NCBI GenBank assembly: GCA_016864895.1
Contig: CP046107.1
Span: 1,433,741 to 1,497,740, forward strand
Direction of reading: 5' to 3'
Source of the DNA: Neisseriaceae bacterium
Lineage (GTDB): Bacteria; Pseudomonadota; Gammaproteobacteria; Burkholderiales; Neisseriaceae
Length of the DNA: 64,000 nt
The notes beneath the pieces were generated by a model, which was given only the letters and a program-made list of their open reading frames with translations, was not told the origin of the DNA and made no database searches. Of the stretch, positions 50,672 to 62,000 are shown piece by piece. Every line of letters begins with the position of its first letter. Position 1 is the first letter of the stretch. Both the position numbers and the translations under genes were made by a program.

Positions 50672-50950
50672 ATGAGAAAGTTAAGTACATTGTTATTAGC
50701 AAGTGGATTATTATTTTTTTCAGTATCAACACAAGCAAAAGTAGTTTTGAATCCTGAAACAGTTTCAGGTGGATCTTCGATTTCAGCAGGTGTGACCTCT
50801 TTGGGGGCTGGTATACCAAGTTCTGCAGCACCAGTTGTAACTTTACCATTGCTGTTGGTAACAATACCGGTGGGGGTAGTGACAACAGTGGTAGGTAGTA
50901 TTTTGACAGCATATGGTTATCAGAAAGGTAGTTTATCTTCTAGTAAATAA
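50672..50950 (+). CDS. small exported Gly/Ser/Val-rich protein
   Basis: A 92-residue protein with a clean signal peptide (MRKLSTLLLASGLLFFSVST, cleavage likely after QA). The mature part is Gly/Ser/Val-rich with a hydrophobic stretch VVTLPLLLVTIPVGVVTTVVGSI and a short tail YGYQKGSLSSSK. GGAGGT at 50660-50665 is six bases before the ATG at 50672, better than the ATG at 50666 that touches it. It has its own strong terminator, so it is a single-gene unit. No family recognised. Confidence 0.75.
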   Translation: MRKLSTLLLASGLLFFSVSTQAKVVLNPETVSGGSSISAGVTSLGAGIPSSAAPVVTLPLLLVTIPVGVVTTVVGSILTAYGYQKGSLSSSK

Positions 50951-50965
50951 GCTTTTTTAGTCAAT

Positions 50966-50999
50966 AAAAAAACCTCAATCATATGATTGAGGTTTTTTT
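50966..50999. terminator. strong bidirectional Rho-independent terminator
   Basis: A fully palindromic 34-bp sequence: seven A, CCTCAATCAT, ATGATTGAGG, seven T. It ends the small secreted protein gene on the plus strand and htpG on the minus strand. Confidence 0.92.
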
Positions 51000-51011
51000 G
51001 TTTATGAGAAT

Positions 51012-52907
51012 CTATTGTTCAATGATTAATTGATTCATTCTTTTAATAAACTCAGATGGATTATTAAGTTTCCCACCCTCAGATAGTAAAGCTTGATCAA
51101 AAATAATCTCAGCGAGATGTACTGCTTTTTCTGTATTTTTCTCTTTTGATAACATTTTGAACAAAGCGTGTTCAGAATTGACTTCTAATATAGGAAGTTT
51201 ACCTTGAGCTATACCAGTTGACTGAGCACCAGCGGATTCTAACATTCTGACCAAATATTGACTCATTTCATTTTCTTCTACTACTAAACAAGCAGGGCTT
51301 TCAGTTAAACGAATAGTGGTTCGAACATCACTAACCTTATCTTTTAAAGCTGTTTTTAAAATTTCTAACACTGTATTAGTGAGTTCATCGTCTTTGACAG
51401 AACCCTCTATGGTTTGCTCACCAAGTGACTCTAAGTTTAACTCTCCTTTCACAATGCTATTTAATGGTTTATTTTTATATTCTTTTAATAAATTAACAAA
51501 CCATTCATCAACCTGATCTGTAAGCAGTAATACTTCAATATTTTTCTTTAAAAATATCTCCAAATGGGGGCTATTTTTAGCGGCTTGATAGGAATCAGCA
51601 GTAATATAATATATTTTATCTTGTCCTGGTTGCATGCGAGCAATGTATTCATCTAAAGATACATTTTGCTCTGGAGAATTATTTAAGCTACTTGAAAAAC
51701 GACTTAAACTAGCAATCCTTTCCTTGTTGTTAAAGTCTTCCCCGATTCCTTCTTTAAACACAGCGCCAAATTGATTCCAAAATATTTTGAATTTTTCTGG
51801 TTCATTTTTTGATAATGAGCTAATTAAATCCAGTATTTTTTTTACACTACCAGAACGAATGGTATCAATATCTTTATTTTGCTGTAGAATTTCACGAGAA
51901 ACATTTAATGGTAAGTCATTACTGTCTATTACACCTCGTACAAATCTTAAATAACTTGGAATTAATTTTTTAGCATCATCCATGATAAAAACACGCTTAA
52001 CATAAAGCTTAATGCCATAGCTAGTTTCTCTATCATATAAGTTAAATGGCGCTTGAGAAGGGATATACAGTAATCCAGTATAGTCCTGATGACCTTCTAC
52101 TTTAAAGTGGATCCACGCTAGTGCATTACTAAAATCATGTGCCACATGATGATAAAAATCTTGATATTGTTCTTCTGTAATTTCTGATTTTGGACGAGTC
52201 CATAATGCTTTGGCTTGATTGACAATTTCTAACTCATTACTAGGAATGACATCACCTTCTTTGTTATATTCTGGTGCTTTTTTCATATGGATAGGAACAG
52301 AAATATGATCACTATAAGTATTAACTATACGACGTAATGTCCAGTCTGACAGCAAATCTAAATCCTCTTTTTTTAAATGTAAGGTGATGTCAGTACCTAT
52401 TTGTTCTTTTTCAATTGGTTCAACAGTAAATTCCCCGTTTCCCTTACTGGACCAACGTACGCCTTTAGATTGATCCACATACGCAGAACGACTTTCTACC
52501 ACAACTTCATCAGCAACAATAAAAGCTGAATAGAAACCAACACCAAATTGGCCAATTAAATTAGCATCTTTTTTTTGGTCACCTGTTAATTTTCCTAAAA
52601 ATGCTTTTGTGCCAGATTTAGCAATTGTACCTATATTATCGATGATTTCTTGTTCTGTCATGCCAATACCATTATCTGAGATAATAATAGTTTTTTTATC
52701 CGGATCAGTTGTGATTGTAATTTTGAAATCACTATTATTTTTTGATAAATCTGAATTATTTAACTGTTCAAAACGGAGTTTATCAATAGCATCCGCACCA
52801 TTGGAGATGAGCTCCCTCAGAAATATTTCTTTATTGGAGTACAAGGAGTGAATCATTAATTGTAATAATTCTTTAACTTCAGTCTGAAAATTTAAAGTTT
52901 GTTTCAT
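51012..52907 (-). CDS. htpG: chaperone HtpG (Hsp90)
   Basis: HtpG is the bacterial Hsp90, a homodimeric ATP-dependent chaperone. The 631-residue protein has the GHKL ATP site: RELISNGADAIDKLRF, IISDNGIGMTEQEI and IGQFGVGFYSAFIVADEV. The middle-domain LPLNVSREILQQ with the catalytic Arg is intact. A GAGAGG-type site precedes the ATG. It is divergent from the first autotransporter gene. Confidence 0.97.
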   Translation of the reverse strand: MKQTLNFQTEVKELLQLMIHSLYSNKEIFLRELISNGADAIDKLRFEQLNNSDLSKNNSDFKITITTDPDKKTIIISDNGIGMTEQEIIDNIGTIAKSGTKAFLGKLTGDQKKDANLIGQFGVGFYSAFIVADEVVVESRSAYVDQSKGVRWSSKGNGEFTVEPIEKEQIGTDITLHLKKEDLDLLSDWTLRRIVNTYSDHISVPIHMKKAPEYNKEGDVIPSNELEIVNQAKALWTRPKSEITEEQYQDFYHHVAHDFSNALAWIHFKVEGHQDYTGLLYIPSQAPFNLYDRETSYGIKLYVKRVFIMDDAKKLIPSYLRFVRGVIDSNDLPLNVSREILQQNKDIDTIRSGSVKKILDLISSLSKNEPEKFKIFWNQFGAVFKEGIGEDFNNKERIASLSRFSSSLNNSPEQNVSLDEYIARMQPGQDKIYYITADSYQAAKNSPHLEIFLKKNIEVLLLTDQVDEWFVNLLKEYKNKPLNSIVKGELNLESLGEQTIEGSVKDDELTNTVLEILKTALKDKVSDVRTTIRLTESPACLVVEENEMSQYLVRMLESAGAQSTGIAQGKLPILEVNSEHALFKMLSKEKNTEKAVHLAEIIFDQALLSEGGKLNNPSEFIKRMNQLIIEQ

Positions 52908-53108
52908 AATTATCCTCTCTTATGATTTTAATTTTTTAGAATGATGAGGGTTAATTCTTTTTTTTCAAGTGATTAATTGCTAATAAATTTTTTTATTTAA
53001 TTTTCGAATTAAATTATATATATATCAATCGTTATGACAGAACATATTTTCTTATATTCTTTGAAAATTTCTTTAAGTAGAAATGAATAGAAAAATTAGG
53101 GGGAGTTA

Positions 53109-53150
53109 TTTTAGAGTGCATACTAAAAAACTTTAGAGTATATGCTAAAA
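53109..53150 (+). promoter_or_regulatory. two palindromic operator-like sites upstream of the first autotransporter
   Basis: TTTTAG-8 bases-CTAAAA at 53109-53128 and TTTAG-8 bases-CTAAA at 53132-53149 are two near-copies (GAGTGCATACTAAA against GAGTATATGCTAAA) with centres 22 bp apart, two helical turns. A TATAAT follows at 53180-53185 with a poor -35, so the sites stand where an activator would bind. Confidence 0.5.
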
Positions 53151-53231
53151 TTAGTGATTCATTTAGATTATATGAGAAATATAATGTAGGAATGGGAACA
53201 ATTATTGTCAATTTTTTTTGGAGGATAGAGT

Positions 53232-55718
53232 ATGGTCAAAATGATAGACAGGAAGTTACTAATATTAACTTTGTTATCTAGTTTTAGTAGTACAGTAAGT
53301 TATTCTGAAGAATTAAAAAATAATCAAGATTTATCCAGTCAGATAACATGTGCTACGTGTCAGGGCAGCGGTGATGAAATGACTAATTATGTCATTTTTT
53401 TAAACGGATTATTTGCATTAACTGAGCTATCATTGGTGTTCAGTCACGATGTTAAATTTCAACCTAAGCTATCCTATCCAGATATTAAGCAATATGTCTT
53501 AAAAAATAATGTTCAGAATACTGCTTTGTCTCAATCAATCAAATTGTCTTCAGCATTTATGCCAGGAAATTTAAAACACAAGAAAGGTGTTAGATTAGGT
53601 TATGATTTTTCTGGTTATGATATGAATTCTCAAAATAAAGATTTTGAATTTAGGAATGTGGTTACTTTTGGTGATTCATTATCATACACAGGATCTTTCT
53701 CCGGTAGTTCTGTTTATATGGCAACAGGTAATCCATCATTTTTTTACAATAGTTTTTTATCAATGTACTTGACTGGTAAACTTAATACAGCAAGAGATCA
53801 AAATGGTACTAATTATGCAATTTCAGGCGCATTGGTTAAATGGAATTCTAACCTATTACAGTTATTGTTAGATCCTATATCGATTATGCGCTCTAAGATG
53901 TCACAGCAAATAGAATACTATTTAGATGATAATGGGCAAGTTGCTGACCCTAAAGATGTGTTTGTATTGTGGGGAGGTGGCAATGATATGACCGGCGATG
54001 TTATACAAGCAGCAATGCCATGGAATTGGGATAAAATCTTAACTTCATCAGGTAGTTATTTAGATGACAAGCCAAAAGTTTTAGGAGATTATGCTCAGTT
54101 ACTGGCGGATAAGGGGGCAGAAAATATCTTTGTGTTAGGTTTACCAGATCTGGGTTTATCACCATTTTCCGGAGCGGGGATGGTTGAATCTGGCGTAGGG
54201 GCTTTAATGGGTATGTTGACGAGTCGTATGCCATATTATTTTAAATTTTTAAACAGGATCCTAAAACCGGGTGAATGGCTATTGGGTGCAATGGATAGTT
54301 ATTTACGAAACAATAACAATTTGGTGGGTACACCGGTTGGTAATGCAGATGAATACTTTATAGATAACTATGCAAGGATGTATAACCACTTTATGCCATT
54401 GATTCCGAAAGAGTTATGGCGTTGGGTGATAGTGATTCCATTACAATTACAACGTAACTTGGTGCTTCGTTGGAATAGAGATTTACAAGAACGTTTAATG
54501 GATGTGAATGGTAATATAGTTTATGCTGATATTTACCGCTTATATGAAGAAGTACAAAACGATCCATATACCTATGGTTTTACTAACATTCTAGTAGCAC
54601 AATGTGGCTTAGGTAAAGAGTCTAGATCATGTGATGCGGGGGATGATTATTATCATGGAGATGATGGACAAGTGTATATGTATACTGACTGGCATCACCC
54701 AAGCCCACAAATGAATCAAATCATAGCGGAATACTTGTTGAGTATCTTCAATGCACCGGGTTATGTATCTGGTTTATCTAGAGTTTCGGAGGTAAACGAG
54801 AGTGTACGTAATAACTTCATGAAGAATGAGATGAAGTATATGAGGTTTGATACAAGAGAAGTAGGTGAGTTTAGAACGTTTGCAAGTATATTAACGGGGA
54901 TAGATAAGAACAGTCGATCATTAAGTTCAAGGAATTTATCGACCCAAGGTATAGGAGCAGGGTTTGTGTACAGAGCCTCTGAAGGTTTAGATGTAGGAGC
55001 CTCATTATCGTTGATGTATGGAGATAAACATCCAAGTAATCAATTGAAGTATAAAGACAGTGCACAAGCATTGACGGCATTTATGCAATATAAAGATGCG
55101 AGTGGTTTGTGGGCAAATGGGCAAGTTTATACGGGTTGGGAGCAAATGTCTGATATCAAACGTTCGATGCAGTTTCTAAAACACATTAGAACGGAGAAAG
55201 GCGCAACGAAGGGTAAGGTATCAGGGTTTGGTGCTTCCGTGGGATATGACGTGCAAATATCGGAATTAGGTTGCGATGAATGTTCTACGACTTGGTATGC
55301 CACCCCTTACATTGAAGGTAGTGTGACTAAATTCAAGGTTAAGGGATATGAAGAAGAGGGTAATAGTTCTACGGCGATGGAATTTAATGAACAAAAACGC
55401 ACAAATAAATTAGGTACGTTAGGTGTTCAATTTAGTAGTCGTTCGCCGAAGTTAAATACTAACCTAGACATAGCATACACGAAGAACTTCGACTATGAAG
55501 AGTTTGAAGCAGAGGGGCGTTTAAAGAACTTTGCTAAAAACTTCCATCGTTCAGGTAAAGGTATTGCAAAAGAAAGGAAAGGTTGGTTATCGATTACACC
55601 AAGCGTTGAGTACAAGATCAATGATGAAGTATCGGTATATGGTAATGTGAATTATGATTATGTCAATAGTAAGTTGATGCAATTAAATGGTACTTTAGGT
55701 ATTAGGAGTAAATTCTAA
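53232..55718 (+). CDS. GDSL-type autotransporter esterase/lipase
   Basis: A type Va secreted esterase of 828 residues. A signal peptide (to about VSYS) is followed by a short head with Cys40 and Cys43 and a hydrophobic stretch (52-70), then the SGNH/GDSL hydrolase: VTFGDSLSYTGS with nucleophile Ser149, GTNYAISGA with the oxyanion Gly, VLWGGGNDM with Asn251, and YTDWHHPSPQ with Asp486 and His489. From about residue 545 an autotransporter beta-barrel ends in GIRSKF with a terminal Phe, as BAM substrates do. GGAGG stands seven bases before the ATG. The paralog downstream shares near-identical sequence. Confidence 0.93.
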   Translation: MVKMIDRKLLILTLLSSFSSTVSYSEELKNNQDLSSQITCATCQGSGDEMTNYVIFLNGLFALTELSLVFSHDVKFQPKLSYPDIKQYVLKNNVQNTALSQSIKLSSAFMPGNLKHKKGVRLGYDFSGYDMNSQNKDFEFRNVVTFGDSLSYTGSFSGSSVYMATGNPSFFYNSFLSMYLTGKLNTARDQNGTNYAISGALVKWNSNLLQLLLDPISIMRSKMSQQIEYYLDDNGQVADPKDVFVLWGGGNDMTGDVIQAAMPWNWDKILTSSGSYLDDKPKVLGDYAQLLADKGAENIFVLGLPDLGLSPFSGAGMVESGVGALMGMLTSRMPYYFKFLNRILKPGEWLLGAMDSYLRNNNNLVGTPVGNADEYFIDNYARMYNHFMPLIPKELWRWVIVIPLQLQRNLVLRWNRDLQERLMDVNGNIVYADIYRLYEEVQNDPYTYGFTNILVAQCGLGKESRSCDAGDDYYHGDDGQVYMYTDWHHPSPQMNQIIAEYLLSIFNAPGYVSGLSRVSEVNESVRNNFMKNEMKYMRFDTREVGEFRTFASILTGIDKNSRSLSSRNLSTQGIGAGFVYRASEGLDVGASLSLMYGDKHPSNQLKYKDSAQALTAFMQYKDASGLWANGQVYTGWEQMSDIKRSMQFLKHIRTEKGATKGKVSGFGASVGYDVQISELGCDECSTTWYATPYIEGSVTKFKVKGYEEEGNSSTAMEFNEQKRTNKLGTLGVQFSSRSPKLNTNLDIAYTKNFDYEEFEAEGRLKNFAKNFHRSGKGIAKERKGWLSITPSVEYKINDEVSVYGNVNYDYVNSKLMQLNGTLGIRSKF
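54281..55143 (+). repeat. duplicated tract, copy 1 (in first autotransporter)
   Basis: Matches 63138-64000 without gaps over 863 bp, with nine mismatches counted by eye. It covers the second half of the esterase domain and the first part of the barrel. Confidence 0.93.
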
Positions 55719-56070
55719 ACCAATTTGATAGACTCGAATATCAACAGCTCCGTAAGGGGCTGTTTTTTTATTGTGTCGAGGCCAAGTATTTTTCTTACAA
55801 TAAATTTATTAATGTTGTTTAATTAATACATATTATCTTGTTATTTTTATTATATGGGTTAATGATTGGGAAACGATTGTTACTAGCTTCTTTAAACAAA
55901 TGGTACTTTTAGTTAGAGTATTTACTAACAGAATCAAGTTGATATTTATAGTACCTTCTATTTACAGTGCCCTCTATTGAGGACATTATTTCATAAGAAA
56001 TGATTGTAATAGTTAAGATATAGTTAATTTTATGATTTCAATATAATTCTAAAGAAGAGGGTGAAAACAT
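55719..56070. other. 352-bp gap between the two autotransporter genes
   Basis: It contains the terminator of the first gene and a TATAAT at 56042-56047 close to the second start, with no good -35. The operator pair seen before the first gene is not repeated here. Confidence 0.5.
55743..55769 (+). terminator. Rho-independent terminator of the first autotransporter
   Basis: AACAGCTCC, loop GTAA, GGGGCTGTT (one wobble pair), then a run of T, 24 bp after the stop. Confidence 0.88.
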
Positions 56071-59000
56071 ATGAAAATTAGACAGAAGCAACTAGTTTTA
56101 TCGTTGGTCTCATTATTTGGTGCTGTTTCCTTGACGAATGCGGATGGAGTGCAATATCGGGTTGCCCATGCTAGTGAACCGGTAATAGAAGAGAACCCGG
56201 TATTTGTGCCACAGGCTGTTGAACCTGAACTGGAGGTGAGTGAAGAATTAGCATGCGTGGAGGATGAAGAGACTTGTCAACAAACTTATTATCCTCTGTA
56301 CTTAAATTTATTATTAGCCGCAGCAGATTTGGCTTTGGGCATAGGTAGTGACACTAGATATGATCCTAAAATTGAATATTCAAATCAGATTGATGATGTG
56401 AATAAGAGTGAAACCAATTTTACTTATAATCCAGCTGATTCTGCGGCATCACCGCTATCAGCATCTTTATCGTTACAGTCAATGAGTACTACACCAAGTG
56501 TATTGAGTCAATTACCGTTTACTTTATCGACAGCAAGTTCGTTATTGCCAATTAGTGGCCCTTTGGCATCTTCAACAAATGCATCACTAGTGCCATTGGC
56601 ATCACCAGTCTTATCTTCATTGGCTCCCTTTGAATTAAGTTCTTCGTTATCTGTTGAACCTTTATTATCATCATTGACAATTCCTTTGTCTTTATTAACA
56701 TCAGGTCAGTCAAACTCCTCTCAACCATTATCAGGTCCCTTGAATAGTCTAGCATCTTCGTCAGCACCCTTTTTGACGCCTCTAGGTTCGTCTTTAGCAT
56801 TACCTTTATCATCGTTGGGTTCTTTGGGTAAATTCATATTGACATCTTCATCAGTTCCATTGATGCCATTATCAAGTAGTTTATCAAGTACTGGCCCCTC
56901 TTTGATTTTGCCATTTTATATTTCATTAACAGCTTCTTCCCCATTGAATTCATCATTAATATTACCATCGATTTTGCCTTTAAGCAGTTCTGGGATGCCA
57001 TTGGCAAGTTCATCAATTCCATTATGGTATTCGATTTCAGCACCATCGATTTTACCATCATCCTCCTTATCGAGTTTAGGCCCATCTTCTTTGTCACCGA
57101 TATCATCGTCTGTTGGGTTACCTTTATTAAGCTCATCATTGCCATTCTTGTCTTCATCTGCTATTCCTTTGGCGGTACCATCTTTTTCACTGGGATCGAG
57201 TTTACAAGCTTTAACAACCTCTGGATTGAGTCTTGTCTCAGCACCTGTGGATTTATCATTAGCACCATTGTCATCGATTCCACCATTCAGTTTATCAATG
57301 GATCCTTCTAAATCAATTACTTCAATTCCTAGTTCATTATCTTTGGTACCTGTTTATTCCTCATCATTACCATCTGACTCTTCATCAGTGGCTCCTAGTT
57401 TATTGTCTTTGCAAAGTTTAGGTTCTTCTTTAACAAGTTCAGGTACTTCATTATTGGAATTGATCTCATTGCCTTCTGCAGTATTGTCGGCACCATCATC
57501 ATTGATTCCACCATTTAGCTTATCAATGGATCCATCGAAATCGTTAACATCAGGACCTTTGTATTTTTCCATAGCAAGCAGTTCTTCTGCTTCATATCCT
57601 TTCACCGTATCTTCAGGTTCTCCATTAGTATTGTCACTATCTGCACCGGTTGGTTCTTTGCTTTCTAGTAGTTTATCCTTGTCTTTAGCTCCTTTATACC
57701 TTTCATCAGCACTTCCTTCTGGTTTATCATCTTTGCCATTGACAGTATTGTCTTCACCAACTGTATCTTCGAGTATTCCTTTTTATATTTCTGGAGTGCT
57801 TTTAAAATCATTAGCTTTATCCCAATCGTCACTATTGCCATCTAGTCAAATAGGTAGTTCATTTCCAGCGTCGAGTTTGGGGCCATTGAGTATTTCACTA
57901 GGAAGTTTATTACCATCTTTATCAGGGTCACTTTCAGCTTTTCCTGCTTATAGCTCTCTTGGAAGTTCAAGTATTGCTACTTCATCTTTGCCCATGATTT
58001 CAGCTTCTCTTTTTTCAGGATTGGCTTCTAGCGGTGGCCCTTCATTGGGATTATCCTCATCTTTTACTGGATCATCAGTATATTCTTCTGGAACAATTTC
58101 GAGTGCTTTGAGTGTCCCTGTTGGTGGATTAGCATTGGCAGGTTCAGCTCAAAGCATTTCTCTGACAAGTTCTGTTATCTTGACGTTACCAGCTAGTTTG
58201 TCATCAACAACATTATTTGGATTTTCGTCTAGTTCGGGATCGCTGTTATCAACACCTTCTATGGTATCATTTTTACCTTCATTTTTAAGTTTTATGGGCT
58301 TGCCATTGAGTATTACTTCATTGGTGGGTACTTATGTGAGTATTTTTAGTGGTTCATATGGTGTGATCCCATTCTTCTTATCCAGCCAAGTAACTGGTTC
58401 TACGGTTATTAGTTATTCCACATTGTCATCATCTTCAATACCAGCACTTAGTTTTTTTGGTTCATACTTCATGTTATGGCTGGGTTGGTCAACACAATCA
58501 GCTTGGATGGGGCCAGGTTTATCACTATCATTTATACCAGAAGCTTCTTTTGCGTTTATTCCTGGATTTATAGGGCCTTTGTCTTCTATTTTTGGGTTAA
58601 TGAGTGCTTTTGCCTCAGTACCTCTTTTAGCAGGCAGTATTCCTTCTTCTGTAATATCTCCAGGATTATCTTTGGTAGGCCCTTCTTCCTCTGCTGTTTC
58701 TCCTCCTCTTTTATCATCGGGTAGTTTCTTTACGCTATCTGCTGCTATTTTTGGTGGTCCAGTATTTTCTTCATTAGTACCGGTTTCTATTAGTTCATTG
58801 CCCATTCCTGTTTTAGGGCCTTTCTTATGGGGATTTACTATTGCGCCATCGTTTATTTGGTCATCCTATGTTTCTTGGACAATGCCATTGTATAGCACAA
58901 TGTTTTTGTCAAATGTCCCATCTTTAATATCATCGACTTCAATACCAAGTATTGCTTCATTTTCATCAGTACCTAGTACGTTTTATGCATCTAGTTCAAT

Positions 59001-62000
59001 AGTAGCACCTTATCTTTCATCAGCTGTTTTGTTATCACTGGCACCTTTGGGAATCCCATTGTCATCAAGTAATAATATAACTTCTATACCAATGTCATTT
59101 TTAGGTAGTTCATTGTCCACCACATTCCCATCATCGATTATTCCATCGGCAAGTTTAGTATTAGTTAGCTTACCTAATATTTCCGTAAGTTCATCAATAG
59201 GCTCATCGAGTTTAATTTCAGGTGTATGGGCAAGTATTGCAGTTTCTAGTTTGCCGATCTCATCTTTAGCACTTCATTTACTTGGAGCTCTAAGTGCTGG
59301 TTCTGGATCCTTAGCTGTTGGTCCTTCATCTGGAGTAGGATTAGCAGGATCTTTGGTTAGCTCTTCTTTTGGTACTCTGTGGGCAGTACCTAGTAGTTTG
59401 AGTGTTGGTGTAACAGAGATGATATCACCAGTACCATCATCTTTTGTTCCATTGATATCATCTAGTTCAAATTTTACAGCATCATCATTGTCAGGATCGT
59501 CAACTGTGTCAGGTTTAGTGCCTGCAAGTGTTTCAGGGTCAATAGCTTCAGTGATATTAGTGCCATCGACTGCCCTTAGTACCTCTTTGCCAGTTTCATC
59601 GGTAGTTTCTCTTGATAGTTTATTGGGGTTGAGCTCACTACCGATTTCTTCTAGTACTTTCGCATCTGAGGTATCTTTGCTTTCTGCCATTAGTCAAATT
59701 TCTGCAGTATCAGCACCATCTATGATTTATGGTTCTTTGACTTCTGGTTTAGGAACTAGCTTGATTTCTAGTGCTTCAACCGTTATTTCATCATTACCAT
59801 TGGCTTCTTCCGGGGTAAGCTCATTACCATTTATTGTATCTTCTAGTATACCTTTATCGATATCAAGTGCTGTACCAGCATCATCTGGATATCTTTCTTT
59901 GGCATTAGGATCCGTTGGTTTGTGGGCTACTGACAGTACTTGGGCTGTTGCTAGCTCATTTACTGGTATTCCATCTGCATTAAGTGTGATCTTGCTTTAT
60001 AACTTCTCATTTATACCTTCTGGTATTTTAGGGACAGTACCAGCTATTTTTTCATTTGCCGCTTCTGCACCAATTTCTTCTGGTTTAGGTCTGGTAAGTT
60101 CATTTCCACCTTCACTATCATCGATGTTTACGGGTTTCATGATGGCGGTTGTTTCGTCAGTAGCTTTGCCTGGCTCAATGTCTAGTTTACCAAGTTCAAG
60201 TATTCCATTCTTGAATACTTCAGTTAGTTTCTTGCCTTCTGCAGTGGCTAGTACGGCAGCGCTTTCTTCATTGACTGGCTTGTTTACTGTTTCATGGATG
60301 GGTATGAATTTATCTTCATCTGGTATTCCTACATCAGTTGGTTCGTCTTCTGGTTCTCTCTGGACCTCTTGGTCGTTGTTTGGTCACCTTAGTTCAGGTG
60401 CACTTGGCCCACTTTCTGTTTTTGTGCCATCATTTTGGTCTGTTATAGGGGCTTCATTACCGGGTACTTCGGCAAGTATTACTTTAGCCAGTGCCGCAAC
60501 ATTTGGTCTTGGGGCTATTGTAACTTTCTTCTCATCATTGGGGTTTGTATCTTTGTTGCCTGGAACATCTGTGTTATTGGGTATGATACCTTCATCTTCA
60601 TTAGCTTCACTCCCATCGAGTGGTTTAATGGGTGTGTTGTCGTCTATTGCTTCATTAAATACAAGTATTCCATCAACATTGTTGCTTGTCCCATCGTTTA
60701 TCACTGGTAGTCTATTGCTTTCATCGGCACCTGTAAGTTTGTTATCATCAGTTCCTTCAATAACATCATTGTTATCGTTGATGAGTTCTAGTGTAGTATC
60801 ATCTATTTCATTAGGATCTTTATCTTCAGTTGGATTAGTTTACTCACTATCCAGTGGGGTAGTAAGTTCTCTATTATTTGGAGCATCTTCAATTCCAAGT
60901 TCGTTGGCAATGCCTTTTATTTTATCGAGTACTTCTTCAGTTTTAACGCCTGCGTTAGCTAGCTCATTGACTTCTTTATTGGGAACATTTTCTTTGCTAC
61001 TGCCATCATTGAATATAGCGATCTCGACTATCCCTTCTTCATTATCAAGTATTGTGAGCTCACCATCATATATTCCATCTTCTTCAGTAGGAATAAGTTC
61101 ACTGTTTTCATCTAATCCAATTTCGGCATCAATTAATAGTATATTGGCACCTATTAGCTTGGGTGTGCCGAGTTATTTGTCAGGAATCTCATCTACTAGT
61201 TTGGGATCATTATCAGGTGCGCCATCAAGTTCTAATCCTTCATTTGCACCTAGCTCTAATCCTTCAAGTAATCCAAGTAGTGCGCCATTTAGTAATCCAA
61301 GTTTGGCACCATTTAGTAATCCAAGTTTGGCACCAATATCTAATCCGTTATTATCATGGTTTAGTAACCCAAGTGTCGCACCTAGTGTATCACCGCCAAG
61401 CTCATTATCTACTAATCCATCTAGTATGAATCCAAGTAGTAATCCAAGTACGGCGTCAATTAGTAATCCAAGCTTGAATCCAAGTAGTGCACCGTTTAGT
61501 AATCCTGCACTTTCATGGTTGAGTAATCCAAGCAGTGCACCATTGAGTAATCCAAGTAGTGCGCCATCTAGTAATCCAAGTTTAGCGCCGTCATTCAATC
61601 CGTTGACATCGGGGTCAGTGAATCCATCTTTAATGACACCGAGTACCAATCCAAGCACGGCGTCAATTAGTAACCCGAGCTTGAACCCAAGTAGTGCACC
61701 ATTGTCTAATCCATCAATGGCACCATTGAGTAATCCAAGTAGTATGCCATTGAGTAACCCATTGAGTGCACCATTGAGTAATCCTTCACTTGCACCGATT
61801 AGTAATCCGAGTAGTGGCGCACCATCTACATGGTCATTACCTAGTAGTAATCCAAGTAGTGCACCGATTAGTAATCCAAGCATTAATCCGATCAGTGCAC
61901 CGTCTAGTAATCCAAGTAGTGCACCGATTAGTAATCCAAGTTTGGCGCCATTTAGCAATCCAAGTAGTGCACCGATTAGTAATCCAAGTTTAGCGCCGTT

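Noticed and set aside
52908..53108. Heat-shock promoter for htpG
   Set aside because: No convincing sigma-32 type -35/-10 pair was seen by eye.
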